From DTHT01 sp037444625 (GTDB lineage: Bacteria; Acidobacteriota; Terriglobia; Bryobacterales; Bryobacteraceae): 64,000 nucleotides of DNA. Every line of letters begins with the position of its first letter. Position 1 is the stretch's first letter. The notes below the pieces were generated by a model that saw nothing but the letters and a program-made list of their open reading frames with translations, searched no databases and was not told where the DNA came from. The stretch lies in assembly GCA_037444625.1 (NCBI GenBank), contig JBBIMA010000008.1, forward strand, positions 25,104 through 89,103. Direction: 5' to 3'. Positions 16,685-24,885 of this stretch are shown here, in pieces. A program made the position numbers and the translations under genes.

Positions 16685-17602
16685 ATGAGAAAAGGATGGA
16701 CCACGCTGTTTTGCATTCTGGCGGCCGCGTCGGCTCCGGCGCAACAAGCCGCGCCGCAGGTCGAGGAAATCGAGCAGGTGCTGGAGATCGTTCAGCCGGC
16801 GCCGCCCCTGCCGCCGGAGCCGCCCGCCCCGCCGGCGGTGCGCCGCAGCTACCTGGGAGTGGGCGTGGCCGAGATTGACGCCGAGCGCGCCAAGGCGCTC
16901 AAGCTGGCTGAAGAGCGCGGGGTGGAGATCACGCGCGTCGAGCCGGACAGCCCGGCCGAGAAAGCGGGCCTCAAGCAGGGAGACGTGGTGCTGGAGTACA
17001 ACGGCCAGCGGGTGGAAGGGTCCGAACAGTTCGTGCGCCTGGTGCGCGAGACGCCGCCCGGCCGCAAGGCGACCCTGGTGATCAGCCGCAACGGGGCGAC
17101 ACAAACCCTCACCGCCACCCTGGGCGAGCGACGGGATCGCGACTGGCCCCTGGGGCCGGAATTCCAGGCCAACATGGAGCGCCTGCGCGAGAACCTGCGC
17201 AACATGCGGATCCAGATCGAGGCGCAGCCGCGCATCTACATGTCCTGGCGCACTTCCCTGCTGGGCGTGGAGGCCGAATCGCTCGGCCCGCAACTGGCCG
17301 AGTTCTTCGGGGTCAAGGAAGGCGTGCTGGTGCGCTCGGTGATGAAAGGCTCGGCGGCGGAGAAGGCGGGCATCAAAGCGGGCGATGTGATCGTCAAGGT
17401 GGACGGCGAGGCGGTGGGTACGCCCGGGCAGATCTCCAGCCGCCTGCGCAACCTGCGCGAGAAGCGCACCTTCCCGGTGGCGGTGGTCCGCAACCGAAAG
17501 GAGATGACGCTGACCGTCACCCTGGAGGAACCGCGCCGGGAGGGCCGCGAGGCGTTGCCCCGGCCGCGGACGGTGGTGGATCAGCGCGGCGTGCGCCTGT
17601 GA
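16685..17602 (+). CDS. Exported protein with two PDZ domains
   Basis: A 305-residue protein: signal peptide (1-20), a Pro-rich linker (about 38-56), PDZ 1 (about 58-140, with VEPDSPAEKAGLKQGDVVLEYNG) and PDZ 2 (about 190-285, with MKGSAAEKAGIKAGDVIVKVDG). No trypsin-like protease domain precedes the PDZs, so it is not a DegP/HtrA protease. It could present C-terminal peptides to, or regulate, another periplasmic protein, as PDZ proteins do in sigma-E signalling. It is the fourth gene of the sigma module (25-base gap). Its stop is 7 bases from the convergent pckA stop. Confidence 0.88.
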   Translation: MRKGWTTLFCILAAASAPAQQAAPQVEEIEQVLEIVQPAPPLPPEPPAPPAVRRSYLGVGVAEIDAERAKALKLAEERGVEITRVEPDSPAEKAGLKQGDVVLEYNGQRVEGSEQFVRLVRETPPGRKATLVISRNGATQTLTATLGERRDRDWPLGPEFQANMERLRENLRNMRIQIEAQPRIYMSWRTSLLGVEAESLGPQLAEFFGVKEGVLVRSVMKGSAAEKAGIKAGDVIVKVDGEAVGTPGQISSRLRNLREKRTFPVAVVRNRKEMTLTVTLEEPRREGREALPRPRTVVDQRGVRL

Positions 17603-17609
17603 GAGCTTC

Positions 17610-19283
17610 TCAGAGGGCCTGCCGGCTGACCACGGCGGGGTCAATCCGTCTGGGCCCGAACTGGACGATGTGGGCCGGGCAGCCGTCCATCATGAGCTTG
17701 AAGTTCTCGATGAAGCGGGCGGCCAGGGCGTCGTACTTGCGGTAGTATTCCTCGCGGTTGCCCCAGGTGCTGGCCGGGTAGAGCAGCTCGCTGGGCACGC
17801 CCGGACAGGCCTTGGGAACTTCGAAGCCGAAGACCGGATCCTGGTAGAACTCGACCTTCTCGAGGCGGCCGTTGAGGGCATCGTTGAGCAGGGTGCGGGT
17901 GTACTGGATCGAGATGCGCTTGCCCACGCCGAAGCCGCCCCCGGTCCAGCCGGTATTGACCAGCCAGACGCGCGCCCCGTGCTTGAGGATCTTGGCCTTG
18001 AGCATCTCGGCGTAGACGTAAGGGTGGTGGACCATGAAGGGCCCGCCGAAGCAGGTCGAGAAAGTCAGCTCGGGCTCGATCCCCAGGCCGATTTCCGTGC
18101 CGGCGATCTTGCTGGTGTAGCCTGAGATGAAGTGGTAGATGGCCTGGTCCGGAGTGAGCCGGGCGATAGGGGGCATGACGCCTGTGGCGTCGCAGGTCAG
18201 GAAGATGACGTTGCGCGGGTGGCCGGCCCGCTTGGGCGGCCAGTAGTTCTCGATGAACTCCAGGGGGTAAGCGCCCCGGGTGTTCTCCGTGATGCGGTCG
18301 TCGTTCAGGTCCAGGCGCCGGCTGACGGGGTCGTAGACGACGTTCTCCAAAATGGTGCCGAAGCGGCGCGTGGTGGCGTAGATCTGGGGCTCGGCCTCGG
18401 GCGAGAGCCGGATGACCTTGGCGTAGCAGCCGTCCTCGAAGTTGAAGACGCCGTTCTCGGTCCAGCCGTGTTCGTCGTCGCCGATCAGATGGCGGCTGGG
18501 ATCGGCCGAGAGCGAGGTCTTGCCGGTGCCCGACAGTCCGAAGAAGATGGCCACGTCGCCCTCCTCGCCCACGTTGGCCGAGCAATGCATGGGCAACACG
18601 CCCTCCAGGGGCAGCAGGAAGTTCAGCACGGTGAAGACGGTCTTCTTGATCTCGCCGCCGTAGGCCGTGCCGCCGATGACCGCCAGCCGCTGGGCGAAAT
18701 TGATCACGATGAAGGTCTCCGTGCGCGTGGTGTCAATGATGGGAGAAGCCTTGAAGCCGGGCGCCGCGATGACGGTGAACTCGGGCACGTGCTTCTTCAT
18801 CTGCTCCTGGGTGCGCAGCTTCATGAACATGGTGCGGGCGAACAGGCTGTGCCAGGCGTACTGGGTGACGATCCGGATGGGCATGCGGTAGTCCGGATCG
18901 TTGCCCACGAAGCAGTCCTGCACGAAGACGTCGCGGCCTTGCAGGTAGCCGGCCAGGCGGGCGGTCAAGGCGCTGAAGCTCTCCGGATTGAAGGGGCGGT
19001 TGTACTGGCCCCACCAGATGCGGTCCTCGGTGGTCTGCTCGCGCACCACGAACTTGTCGGCCGCCGCCCGGGCGGTATGCTTGCCGGTGGAAACCACCAG
19101 CGGTCCCAGGTGGCAGATGACGCCCTCGGAGCGGAACACCGCCTCCTCGTAGAGGGCGGCCGTAGGCAGGTTCCAATAAACGCGGCGCAGGTTGGTGAGG
19201 CCGTGATTCTCCAGGCCGTACTGGCCGGCGTTGGCGGCCGCCTGCTGGGAGGCGGGCGAGAACAGGTCCAGGTAGAGCTTCAT
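17610..19283 (-). CDS. pckA: Phosphoenolpyruvate carboxykinase (ATP)
   Basis: A 557-residue enzyme converting oxaloacetate and ATP to PEP, CO2 and ADP, the entry step of gluconeogenesis. It has the PEPCK-ATP P-loop GLSGTGKTSLSAD (249-261), the upstream MHCSAN metal/substrate region and GDDEHGW. NTGWTGGGFGVGKRIS further along is characteristic of the ATP (not GTP) class. The start was placed at the ATG overlapping the aminotransferase stop (ATGA). The longer in-frame reading is spurious. Paired with an aspartate aminotransferase, it links amino acids to sugar synthesis. Confidence 0.97.
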   Translation of the reverse strand: MKLYLDLFSPASQQAAANAGQYGLENHGLTNLRRVYWNLPTAALYEEAVFRSEGVICHLGPLVVSTGKHTARAAADKFVVREQTTEDRIWWGQYNRPFNPESFSALTARLAGYLQGRDVFVQDCFVGNDPDYRMPIRIVTQYAWHSLFARTMFMKLRTQEQMKKHVPEFTVIAAPGFKASPIIDTTRTETFIVINFAQRLAVIGGTAYGGEIKKTVFTVLNFLLPLEGVLPMHCSANVGEEGDVAIFFGLSGTGKTSLSADPSRHLIGDDEHGWTENGVFNFEDGCYAKVIRLSPEAEPQIYATTRRFGTILENVVYDPVSRRLDLNDDRITENTRGAYPLEFIENYWPPKRAGHPRNVIFLTCDATGVMPPIARLTPDQAIYHFISGYTSKIAGTEIGLGIEPELTFSTCFGGPFMVHHPYVYAEMLKAKILKHGARVWLVNTGWTGGGFGVGKRISIQYTRTLLNDALNGRLEKVEFYQDPVFGFEVPKACPGVPSELLYPASTWGNREEYYRKYDALAARFIENFKLMMDGCPAHIVQFGPRRIDPAVVSRQAL

Positions 19284-20497
19284 AGCCAGTCCCTCACGAG
19301 CTTGCGGGTGCCCAGGTACAGTTCGTTGGCAGCCCTGGGATCGAGCGCCCACTGGATGCGCTCGATGCCCTCGGTGATCTCCTTGATGGTTCCGCAGAAG
19401 CTCAAGCGCAGGTGGCCTTCCCGGCCGAACTCGCAGCCGGGCACCGTAACCACCCGCACTTTCTCCAGCAGCAAGTCGGCCAGCTTCCGGGAGTCCGGCA
19501 GGTAGGCGCTGAAGTCCGGGAAGCAATAGAAGGTGCCGTCGGGCTTGACCACCTTGACCCCCTCGATGGCGCGCAAGCGCTCGATCATCACGTTGCGGTT
19601 GTTCTCCAGGGTCATGCGCAGGCTCTCGATGGTGGATTGCACGCCGTTGAGAGCGCCCACCGCGGCCCACTGGGCGGGGGCCGAGGGGCCCGAGGTTTGC
19701 TGCGACTGGATGTTGGTCATGGCCCGGATCAGCTCCCGGTTGCCGACCGCCCAGCCGATCCGGAAGCCGGTCATGGCGTACATCTTGGAAACGCAGTTGA
19801 CCACGATCAGCTTCGAGCTCTCGGTGTGGTCACGGGCGAACTCGTAACAGTTGACCGGCGTCTTGCCGTCGAACAGGAGCCGGTTGTAGGTGTCGTCCAT
19901 GATCAGCCAGAGGTTCTTGCGCTCGCAGAGGCGGACCACCTCGGCAATGAAATCGCGCGAGTAGGCCACCCCGGAGGGATTGTTGGGGCTGTTCAGGATG
20001 ACCGCCTTGGTGTAGGGTCCGACGGCCTGGGCGATCTCCTCGACGGTGGGCTGGAAACCGCCGTCCTCCGGGGTGACGGCCACCGGCACGCCCCCGGCCA
20101 GCTTGACCATCTCCGGGTAGCTGACCCAATAGGGAGCGGGGAAGATCACTTCGTCCTTGGGCTCCAGGATGGCGTAGAGGGCCACCATGATGGCCTGCTT
20201 GGCGCCGCTGGAGGCGATCACGTTGTCGGGCGAGACCAGCTTGCGGTAGTGCTCCTCGGTGTAGCGGATGATGGCCTTCTTCAGGGCGGGGATGCCGTCG
20301 GGCGGCGTGTAGCGCACCTCGCCCGTATTCAGCAGCGCCGTGCAGTTGACGATGGCGTCTATGGGCGCACGGCTTTTGGGCTCGCCGCCGCCCAGATGGA
20401 TGACCGGCTCGCCCTTCTCGCGCAGCAGGGCGGCGGTTTCGTTCAGTTTCAAGGTAATGGATTCGGAGATGGAACGCGCAAGCTGAGAGATGCTCAC
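19280..20497 (-). CDS. Class I/II PLP-dependent aminotransferase (aspartate aminotransferase type)
   Basis: A 405-residue fold-type I aminotransferase with a GTG start. It has ASSGAKQA (cofactor phosphate region), NSPNNPSG (substrate-binding Asn), IMDDTYNRL, and the PLP lysine in CVSKMYAMTGFRIGW (about 240). The pattern matches AspC/AspB of the Igamma subgroup, which interconvert aspartate and oxaloacetate. Coupling by ATGA overlap to pckA supports aspartate-to-oxaloacetate-to-PEP flow. A promoter about 160 bases upstream implies a long 5' leader. Confidence 0.9.
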   Translation of the reverse strand: MSISQLARSISESITLKLNETAALLREKGEPVIHLGGGEPKSRAPIDAIVNCTALLNTGEVRYTPPDGIPALKKAIIRYTEEHYRKLVSPDNVIASSGAKQAIMVALYAILEPKDEVIFPAPYWVSYPEMVKLAGGVPVAVTPEDGGFQPTVEEIAQAVGPYTKAVILNSPNNPSGVAYSRDFIAEVVRLCERKNLWLIMDDTYNRLLFDGKTPVNCYEFARDHTESSKLIVVNCVSKMYAMTGFRIGWAVGNRELIRAMTNIQSQQTSGPSAPAQWAAVGALNGVQSTIESLRMTLENNRNVMIERLRAIEGVKVVKPDGTFYCFPDFSAYLPDSRKLADLLLEKVRVVTVPGCEFGREGHLRLSFCGTIKEITEGIERIQWALDPRAANELYLGTRKLVRDWL

Positions 20498-20655
20498 CGG
20501 ATTGACTTCCTCGACTTTTCCATAGTGTTTCCACCCGGTTCGCGCCGGCCCGCCGGCCGCGCGGCCGTCCGACCCGCCCTCGCCTCGGCCGGGCTCGGCG
20601 CCTCCCGCGCCCGCATATACGGAGAGCGCAAGCGCCGCAACCGGGTATTGTTACA

Positions 20656-20684
20656 AGTATAGGGGAGCGGGTGACGCCGGGCAA
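20656..20684 (-). promoter_or_regulatory. Candidate promoter of the aminotransferase-pckA operon
   Basis: On the minus strand, TTGCCC (20684-20679), a 17-base spacer and TATACT (20661-20656). It lies about 160 bases upstream of the GTG at 20497. The intervening GC-rich leader holds no gene that I can see. Confidence 0.4.
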
Positions 20685-20707
20685 ACCGCCGCCCTCCCGA
20701 GGCGCCC

Positions 20708-21601
20708 TCAGGCCGGGTAGGCCCGGGCCAGGAATTCCTCCACTTCCCCCAGCGAGCGCCGCAGCGGCCCTTCGGCCTCCAATTTCAGACTGGTGACCGC
20801 CGCCGCCCAGCGCGCCGCCTCGGCCGGCGGGGCGCTCAGCCGGCGGCAGACATAGGCCGCGATGCAGGTATCGCCCCGCCCGGAGCGGCCCGCCAGCCGC
20901 CCCGGCCGGAAGGGGAAGCTGTGCAGTCGGCCTTCCGCCAGCACCAGCACGCCCTCCCGATGGGTCAACACGATCTCGCGCGGCCCCCAGCGGGCGATCC
21001 GGCGAGCGGCTTGCTCGGGATCCTCCAGGGAAGTGAGCAGGCGGGCCTCGACCGCATCGGCCTTCAGAATGTCCAGCGCGCCCAGGATGCGGTCGCGCTC
21101 CGGCCATTCGGCCGGCGCCAGCGTTCCCTCCGGCGAGACCACGCGCAGAAAGCCCTGCGCGTCGGCCGCCAGCAAGGGACCCTGGGCCCGCAACTGGGCG
21201 ATCAGCTCCGGTCCGACTTCGCCCCGGAAGGAGGCGTTCACCAGGAAGGCCCGGGCCCGCAAGGGCCGCACCTGTTCCGGCGTGAAGGATCCCGCGCTGG
21301 AGGCGACCGTAATGATGCGGTGGTCGGGATCGGCCGTGGGGTAATCGAGCGTCAGGCAGGTGGACTGCGGGGTGTAAGTGGCGAAGACCGCCACGCCCAA
21401 CCGCTCCAGGTTCTCCACCACCCGGACGTCCTCGCGCGCCAAGCGGGTGAGGGCGGCCGCCTTCAGACCCATCATCGCGGCCACGTGCGCGCCGTAATTG
21501 AAGCCGCCGCCGTCCACCTGGCGGACGCCGGCGGCCGAGATGATCGTATCTTTGGTGTAATTCCCTATGAAGACGACGTCGTAAATCGTTTCGGCTTGCA
21601 T
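20708..21601 (-). CDS. PfkB/ribokinase family kinase, possible inositol kinase
   Basis: A 297-residue PfkB-fold kinase, last gene of the inositol block. The N-terminus (VVFIGNYTKDTII) resembles the GNYxxD start of plant and prokaryotic myo-inositol 3-kinases rather than ribokinase. The C-terminal ATP/anion-hole motif reads GRGDT (241-245) where most PfkB enzymes have GAGD. The catalytic aspartate D244 is kept. From memory, a PfkB kinase also sits in the Thermotoga inositol cluster. Inositol kinase or 2-keto-3-deoxygluconate kinase are both conceivable, and I cannot separate them. The start is 20 bases past the MFS stop, with no visible Shine-Dalgarno. Confidence 0.7.
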   Translation of the reverse strand: MQAETIYDVVFIGNYTKDTIISAAGVRQVDGGGFNYGAHVAAMMGLKAAALTRLAREDVRVVENLERLGVAVFATYTPQSTCLTLDYPTADPDHRIITVASSAGSFTPEQVRPLRARAFLVNASFRGEVGPELIAQLRAQGPLLAADAQGFLRVVSPEGTLAPAEWPERDRILGALDILKADAVEARLLTSLEDPEQAARRIARWGPREIVLTHREGVLVLAEGRLHSFPFRPGRLAGRSGRGDTCIAAYVCRRLSAPPAEAARWAAAVTSLKLEAEGPLRRSLGEVEEFLARAYPA

Positions 21602-21621
21602 AACTTGTCGAAGGAGATTTT

Positions 21622-22962
21622 TCAATCGGCCGGGCGGGCGCGCCACAGCGAGCTGGCCAGAATCAACGAGACCACCGAGGAGCCCACCCAGAAGGCGATC
21701 GGGTCGCGAAAATCGTAATGGCGCACGCCGTCCACCAGGGTGGTGCCCCGCTGGATCAAGTAACCGCTGATGCGTTCCTGAAGGGCGGCGCCGATGTAGG
21801 CGAACACTCCGATGAAACCCATCACCGCTCCGGCCGCCTTCTTGGGCGCGATGTCCACGGCGAACAGGCCGCCCAGGGAGGTGATCAGGCCGTTGATGGA
21901 CAAGCCGTAGACCACGAAGGCGGCGGTCAGCAGCAGCGGGTGGCGGGCGGTGAAGATGACCGCCAGGGCCAGGATCTCCAGCAGGCCGCAGATCAGATTC
22001 ACGGGCGGGCGGCGGGCGTGGAAGAACTTGTCGGAGACGAACCCGTAAGCCGCGCAACCCACCAGGCCGGCCAGAGGGTTCAGGGCGAGCAAGCCGCCGG
22101 CCTGCAAGTCCGAGTAGCCTTTGGTCTCCTGCAGATATAACATGCCCCAGCTATTCAGGCCGTAGCGGGTCATGGTCATGGCGGCGCAGGCCAGCGAGAG
22201 AATCCAGATCGAGGGCAGCTTCAGCACCGAGAGCTGCAAGCCCCAAGTCGAGCGGCCGCTGCCGACCGCCGCAGCCGCCCCGTGGTCGTTCTTCCAATCC
22301 GCCACCGGCGGCAGCCCCAGGGTCTGGGGGCGATCGCGCATGGTGAAGTACAGCACGATCGCCACCAGGATGCAGATCAGCCCGGGGCCGATGAAGCCCG
22401 CCCGCCAGCCGAAGTACGTCACCAGGCCGGCCAGCCCCACGAAGGTCAGCCCTTCGCCCAGCGAGTGGGCGGTGCTCCAGAGGCCGTAGATGCGACCCCG
22501 CTCCCGGTTGCTGAACCACTGCGTCATGCTGACCACGCCCGAGGGCGCGCCGAAGCCCTGGAACCAGCCGTTCAAGGCCCACAGCACGACCGAGACCCAG
22601 AGCAGGGTGGACCAGCCCATGGCCACATTGATCAGGGCCGACAGCAACACCCCGGTGGGCCAGAAGACCCGGATGTTGGCGTGATCGGCCAGAAAGCCGT
22701 TCACCAGTTTGCCCAAGGCGTAAGCGTAGAAGATGGCCGATCCGATGATGCCCAGCTCGTTGGCCGTGAAGATGCCGCCGTCAATCAGCGGCTTCTTGAC
22801 CACCGAGAGGCCCAACCGGCATGTATAGGCGACGCCGTATCCCAGGGTGATCGAGAGCATCACCGAGAGCCGGCAGCGCCGGTAGAGGCGGTCAATCTCG
22901 CCCGGATCCTCCAGCCGCGGCCGGTCGGGCCCGGGCGCGAACAGACGAAGCAAGCGGCGCAT
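21622..22962 (-). CDS. MFS transporter, organophosphate:phosphate antiporter (OPA/UhpC-GlpT-like)
   Basis: A 446-residue transporter with about twelve membrane helices. Sequence signs of the OPA branch of the major facilitator superfamily include GYGVAYTCRLGLSVVKKP near the first helix, FYAYALGKLVNGFLAD and WFSNRERGRIYGLWSTAHS. OPA members exchange phosphorylated sugars or glycerol phosphate for inorganic phosphate. Here, between an inositol dehydrogenase and a PfkB kinase and opposite a phytase, an inositol phosphate substrate is an attractive inference. The leading 30 residues are hydrophilic, and translation could also begin at the internal Met near residue 34. Confidence 0.82.
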   Translation of the reverse strand: MRRLLRLFAPGPDRPRLEDPGEIDRLYRRCRLSVMLSITLGYGVAYTCRLGLSVVKKPLIDGGIFTANELGIIGSAIFYAYALGKLVNGFLADHANIRVFWPTGVLLSALINVAMGWSTLLWVSVVLWALNGWFQGFGAPSGVVSMTQWFSNRERGRIYGLWSTAHSLGEGLTFVGLAGLVTYFGWRAGFIGPGLICILVAIVLYFTMRDRPQTLGLPPVADWKNDHGAAAAVGSGRSTWGLQLSVLKLPSIWILSLACAAMTMTRYGLNSWGMLYLQETKGYSDLQAGGLLALNPLAGLVGCAAYGFVSDKFFHARRPPVNLICGLLEILALAVIFTARHPLLLTAAFVVYGLSINGLITSLGGLFAVDIAPKKAAGAVMGFIGVFAYIGAALQERISGYLIQRGTTLVDGVRHYDFRDPIAFWVGSSVVSLILASSLWRARPAD

Positions 22963-22988
22963 GCGGATGCCTTGCAGCGGCCCCGGCC

Positions 22989-24011
22989 TCAGGCCGGGAT
23001 CTCCTCCAGCCGCACGGGCCGGTTCTCCCGCACCGAGCGGGCGGCGGCCAGGCCGATGCGCACCGCGGCCAGCCCGTCCTCGCCCGTGACCGGCACGGGT
23101 TTGCCTTCCCGGATCGCGCTCACGAAGGCTTGCATCTCGCGCAGGTAGGACTCCGTGTAACGCTCCATGAAAAAGTACAAGGGCAGGGCCGAGTGCGCCC
23201 CGCTGCGGTCCAGGTGCAGGTGCGTGTCCGGCGTGTTGTTGCCCACCGTCACCATGCCTTCGGATCCGAAGACCTCGACCCGCTGGTCGTAACCGTAGAC
23301 CGCTCGGCGGCTGTTGTCAATCGCGCCCAGAGCTCCGTTGGCGAAGCGGAGGGCGATGACGGCCGTGTCCCAGTCGCCTGCCCGCTCAAAGACCGGATCC
23401 ACCAGCACGGCCGCCCGGGCGCAGACCTCCAGAACTTCGCTGCCCATCAGGAAGCGGGCCATGTCGAAGTCGTGGATGGTCATGTCCAGGAACAGCCCGC
23501 CCGAGCTGCGGATGTAGCTTTCCGGCGGCGGCGCCGGGTCGCGGCTGGTGATGCGCAACAGCTCCGGCGCGCCTACCTTGCCCGCCTGGACCAGCTCGCG
23601 CACCTTGGCGAAGTTGGGATCGAAGCGCCGGTTGAAGGCCACCATCAACTGGACGCCGCACTGGGCCGTGTGCCGGTTGATGCGCCGGATCTTTTCGATC
23701 TCCAGCTCCACGGGCTTTTCGCAGAAGATATGTTTGCCCGCCGAAGCGGCGTCCAGCAGGATCTGGTAGTGGGTGTCGGTGGGGGTGCAGACCGCCACCG
23801 CGTCCACCTCGGGAAGCTCCAGAGCCGAGCGGTAGTCGGAATAGGTGCGGGCGACCCCCAGGCGGGCGGCCACCCGAGCCAGTTCGTCGGCGAACACGTC
23901 GGCCAGAGCCACCACCTCGGCCCCCGGGATGCGCCGGGCGAGATTCTCGGCGTGGATCTTGCCGATGCGGCCCACGCCGAAGACCGCGAAACGCAGCTTG
24001 TCATCAGCCAT
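22989..24011 (-). CDS. iolG: Inositol 2-dehydrogenase (Gfo/Idh/MocA family)
   Basis: A 340-residue NAD-dependent enzyme converting myo-inositol to scyllo-inosose (2-keto-myo-inositol). It has the Rossmann motif GVGRIG (12-17), the family EKP motif (98-100), and the catalytic Asp/His pair in FLDMTIHDFD (D176, H180), matching the IolG pattern. FNRRFDPNF and VFGSEGM(V)TVGNN are also IolG-like. It overlaps the TIM-barrel epimerase gene by 8 bases and has a GGAAAGG ribosome site. In the Thermotoga-type route this is the first enzymatic step, followed by IolM, IolN and IolO, all encoded just upstream. Confidence 0.88.
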   Translation of the reverse strand: MADDKLRFAVFGVGRIGKIHAENLARRIPGAEVVALADVFADELARVAARLGVARTYSDYRSALELPEVDAVAVCTPTDTHYQILLDAASAGKHIFCEKPVELEIEKIRRINRHTAQCGVQLMVAFNRRFDPNFAKVRELVQAGKVGAPELLRITSRDPAPPPESYIRSSGGLFLDMTIHDFDMARFLMGSEVLEVCARAAVLVDPVFERAGDWDTAVIALRFANGALGAIDNSRRAVYGYDQRVEVFGSEGMVTVGNNTPDTHLHLDRSGAHSALPLYFFMERYTESYLREMQAFVSAIREGKPVPVTGEDGLAAVRIGLAAARSVRENRPVRLEEIPA

Positions 24012-24873
24012 CGGTGTGTTTTCCTTTCCACTCAGTGTCGAGCGCGCAGAGCGCGGCCCGGACCGTCCGGAGGCCGTCGGCGGCGGCGCCGAGGGCGTCC
24101 GGAACGGGCAGTACCTCGAAGGCCAGAAAACCCTGGTAACCGATTTCGCTCAAGGTTCGCAAGACGGCGGCCACGTCCAGGTGCCCGTGCCCCGGCGCCT
24201 GGCGGTTGCTGTCGGCCAGATGGACGTGCGCCAACCAGGGAGCGGCGGCGCGCAACGCGGCCGCCAGGTCGCTCTCCTCGATGTTCATGTGGAAGGTGTC
24301 CGCCAGCAGCTTCAGATTGGGCGCGCCGATCCGCCGGGCGGCGCCGCAGGCGTCCTCCAAACGGTTCAAGTAATCGCACTCGTACCGGTTCAAAGGCTCC
24401 AGCAGGATCGTGACGCCTCGGGCCAGGGCGTAGCGGCAGAGCTCGGCCAGAGCCTCCAGAGCGGCCGTGCGGCGCGCTTCCCGCAGGGCGTCGTCGCCCG
24501 GACCCAACCGCCCGCTCAGGCTGCCGACGGTGACCGCCGAGCCCAGTTCGGCGGCCAGATCCACGTGGCCCCGGACCCGTTCCAGAGCCGCCCGGCGGAC
24601 GGCGGGGTCGGCATCGGCCAAGGTCAACCCGTCCAGGGTGGCGGCCATCCCGGTGCCCAGCGTGGGCACCCGGAGATCGTACTCGCTCATCCAGCGGCGA
24701 ACGGCGCCCGCGTCGGCGTCCTGGGCGCGGCGCAGGTGAATCTCGACGCCCTGGAAGCCCAGCTCGGCCGCCTGGCGAAAGGCGCCCCCGAGGTCGCCCC
24801 GCAGCAGCAAGGGCGCGGAGCGAACCTCGGCGGGCGTGGCCGTGAGGGCGATCGGAAAGCGCGCAGCCGGCAC
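24004..24873 (-). CDS. iolO: Xylose-isomerase-like TIM-barrel epimerase, probable 5-keto-L-gluconate epimerase (IolO-like)
   Basis: A 289-residue AP-endonuclease-2/sugar-isomerase TIM barrel with a GTG start. The metal-binding set is visible: E159 (LLEPLNRYE), D192 (LLADTFHMNIEE), H218 (HVHLAD) followed by GHGHLD, and E253 (FLAFEVLP). This is the D-tagatose/L-ribulose 3-epimerase pattern. In the Thermotoga inositol pathway, an enzyme of this fold (IolO) epimerises 5-keto-L-gluconate to D-tagaturonate. The symbol is given by pathway context: the gene lies 12 bases after the IolN-like hydrolase and overlaps iolG. A different ketose substrate remains possible. Confidence 0.72.
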   Translation of the reverse strand: MPAARFPIALTATPAEVRSAPLLLRGDLGGAFRQAAELGFQGVEIHLRRAQDADAGAVRRWMSEYDLRVPTLGTGMAATLDGLTLADADPAVRRAALERVRGHVDLAAELGSAVTVGSLSGRLGPGDDALREARRTAALEALAELCRYALARGVTILLEPLNRYECDYLNRLEDACGAARRIGAPNLKLLADTFHMNIEESDLAAALRAAAPWLAHVHLADSNRQAPGHGHLDVAAVLRTLSEIGYQGFLAFEVLPVPDALGAAADGLRTVRAALCALDTEWKGKHTDG

Positions 24874-24885
24874 GGCGAAGCAGCC

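Noticed and set aside
19284..19670. N-terminal extension of pckA into the aminotransferase gene
   Set aside because: The real PEPCK N-terminus begins at 19283 with an ATGA overlap. The extension is a frame-shifted reading of the aminotransferase.
20498..20655. A riboswitch or leader peptide in the long 5' leader of the aminotransferase-pckA operon
   Set aside because: The leader is GC-rich and could fold, but I could not match it to any riboswitch consensus or find a convincing short frame with a ribosome site.
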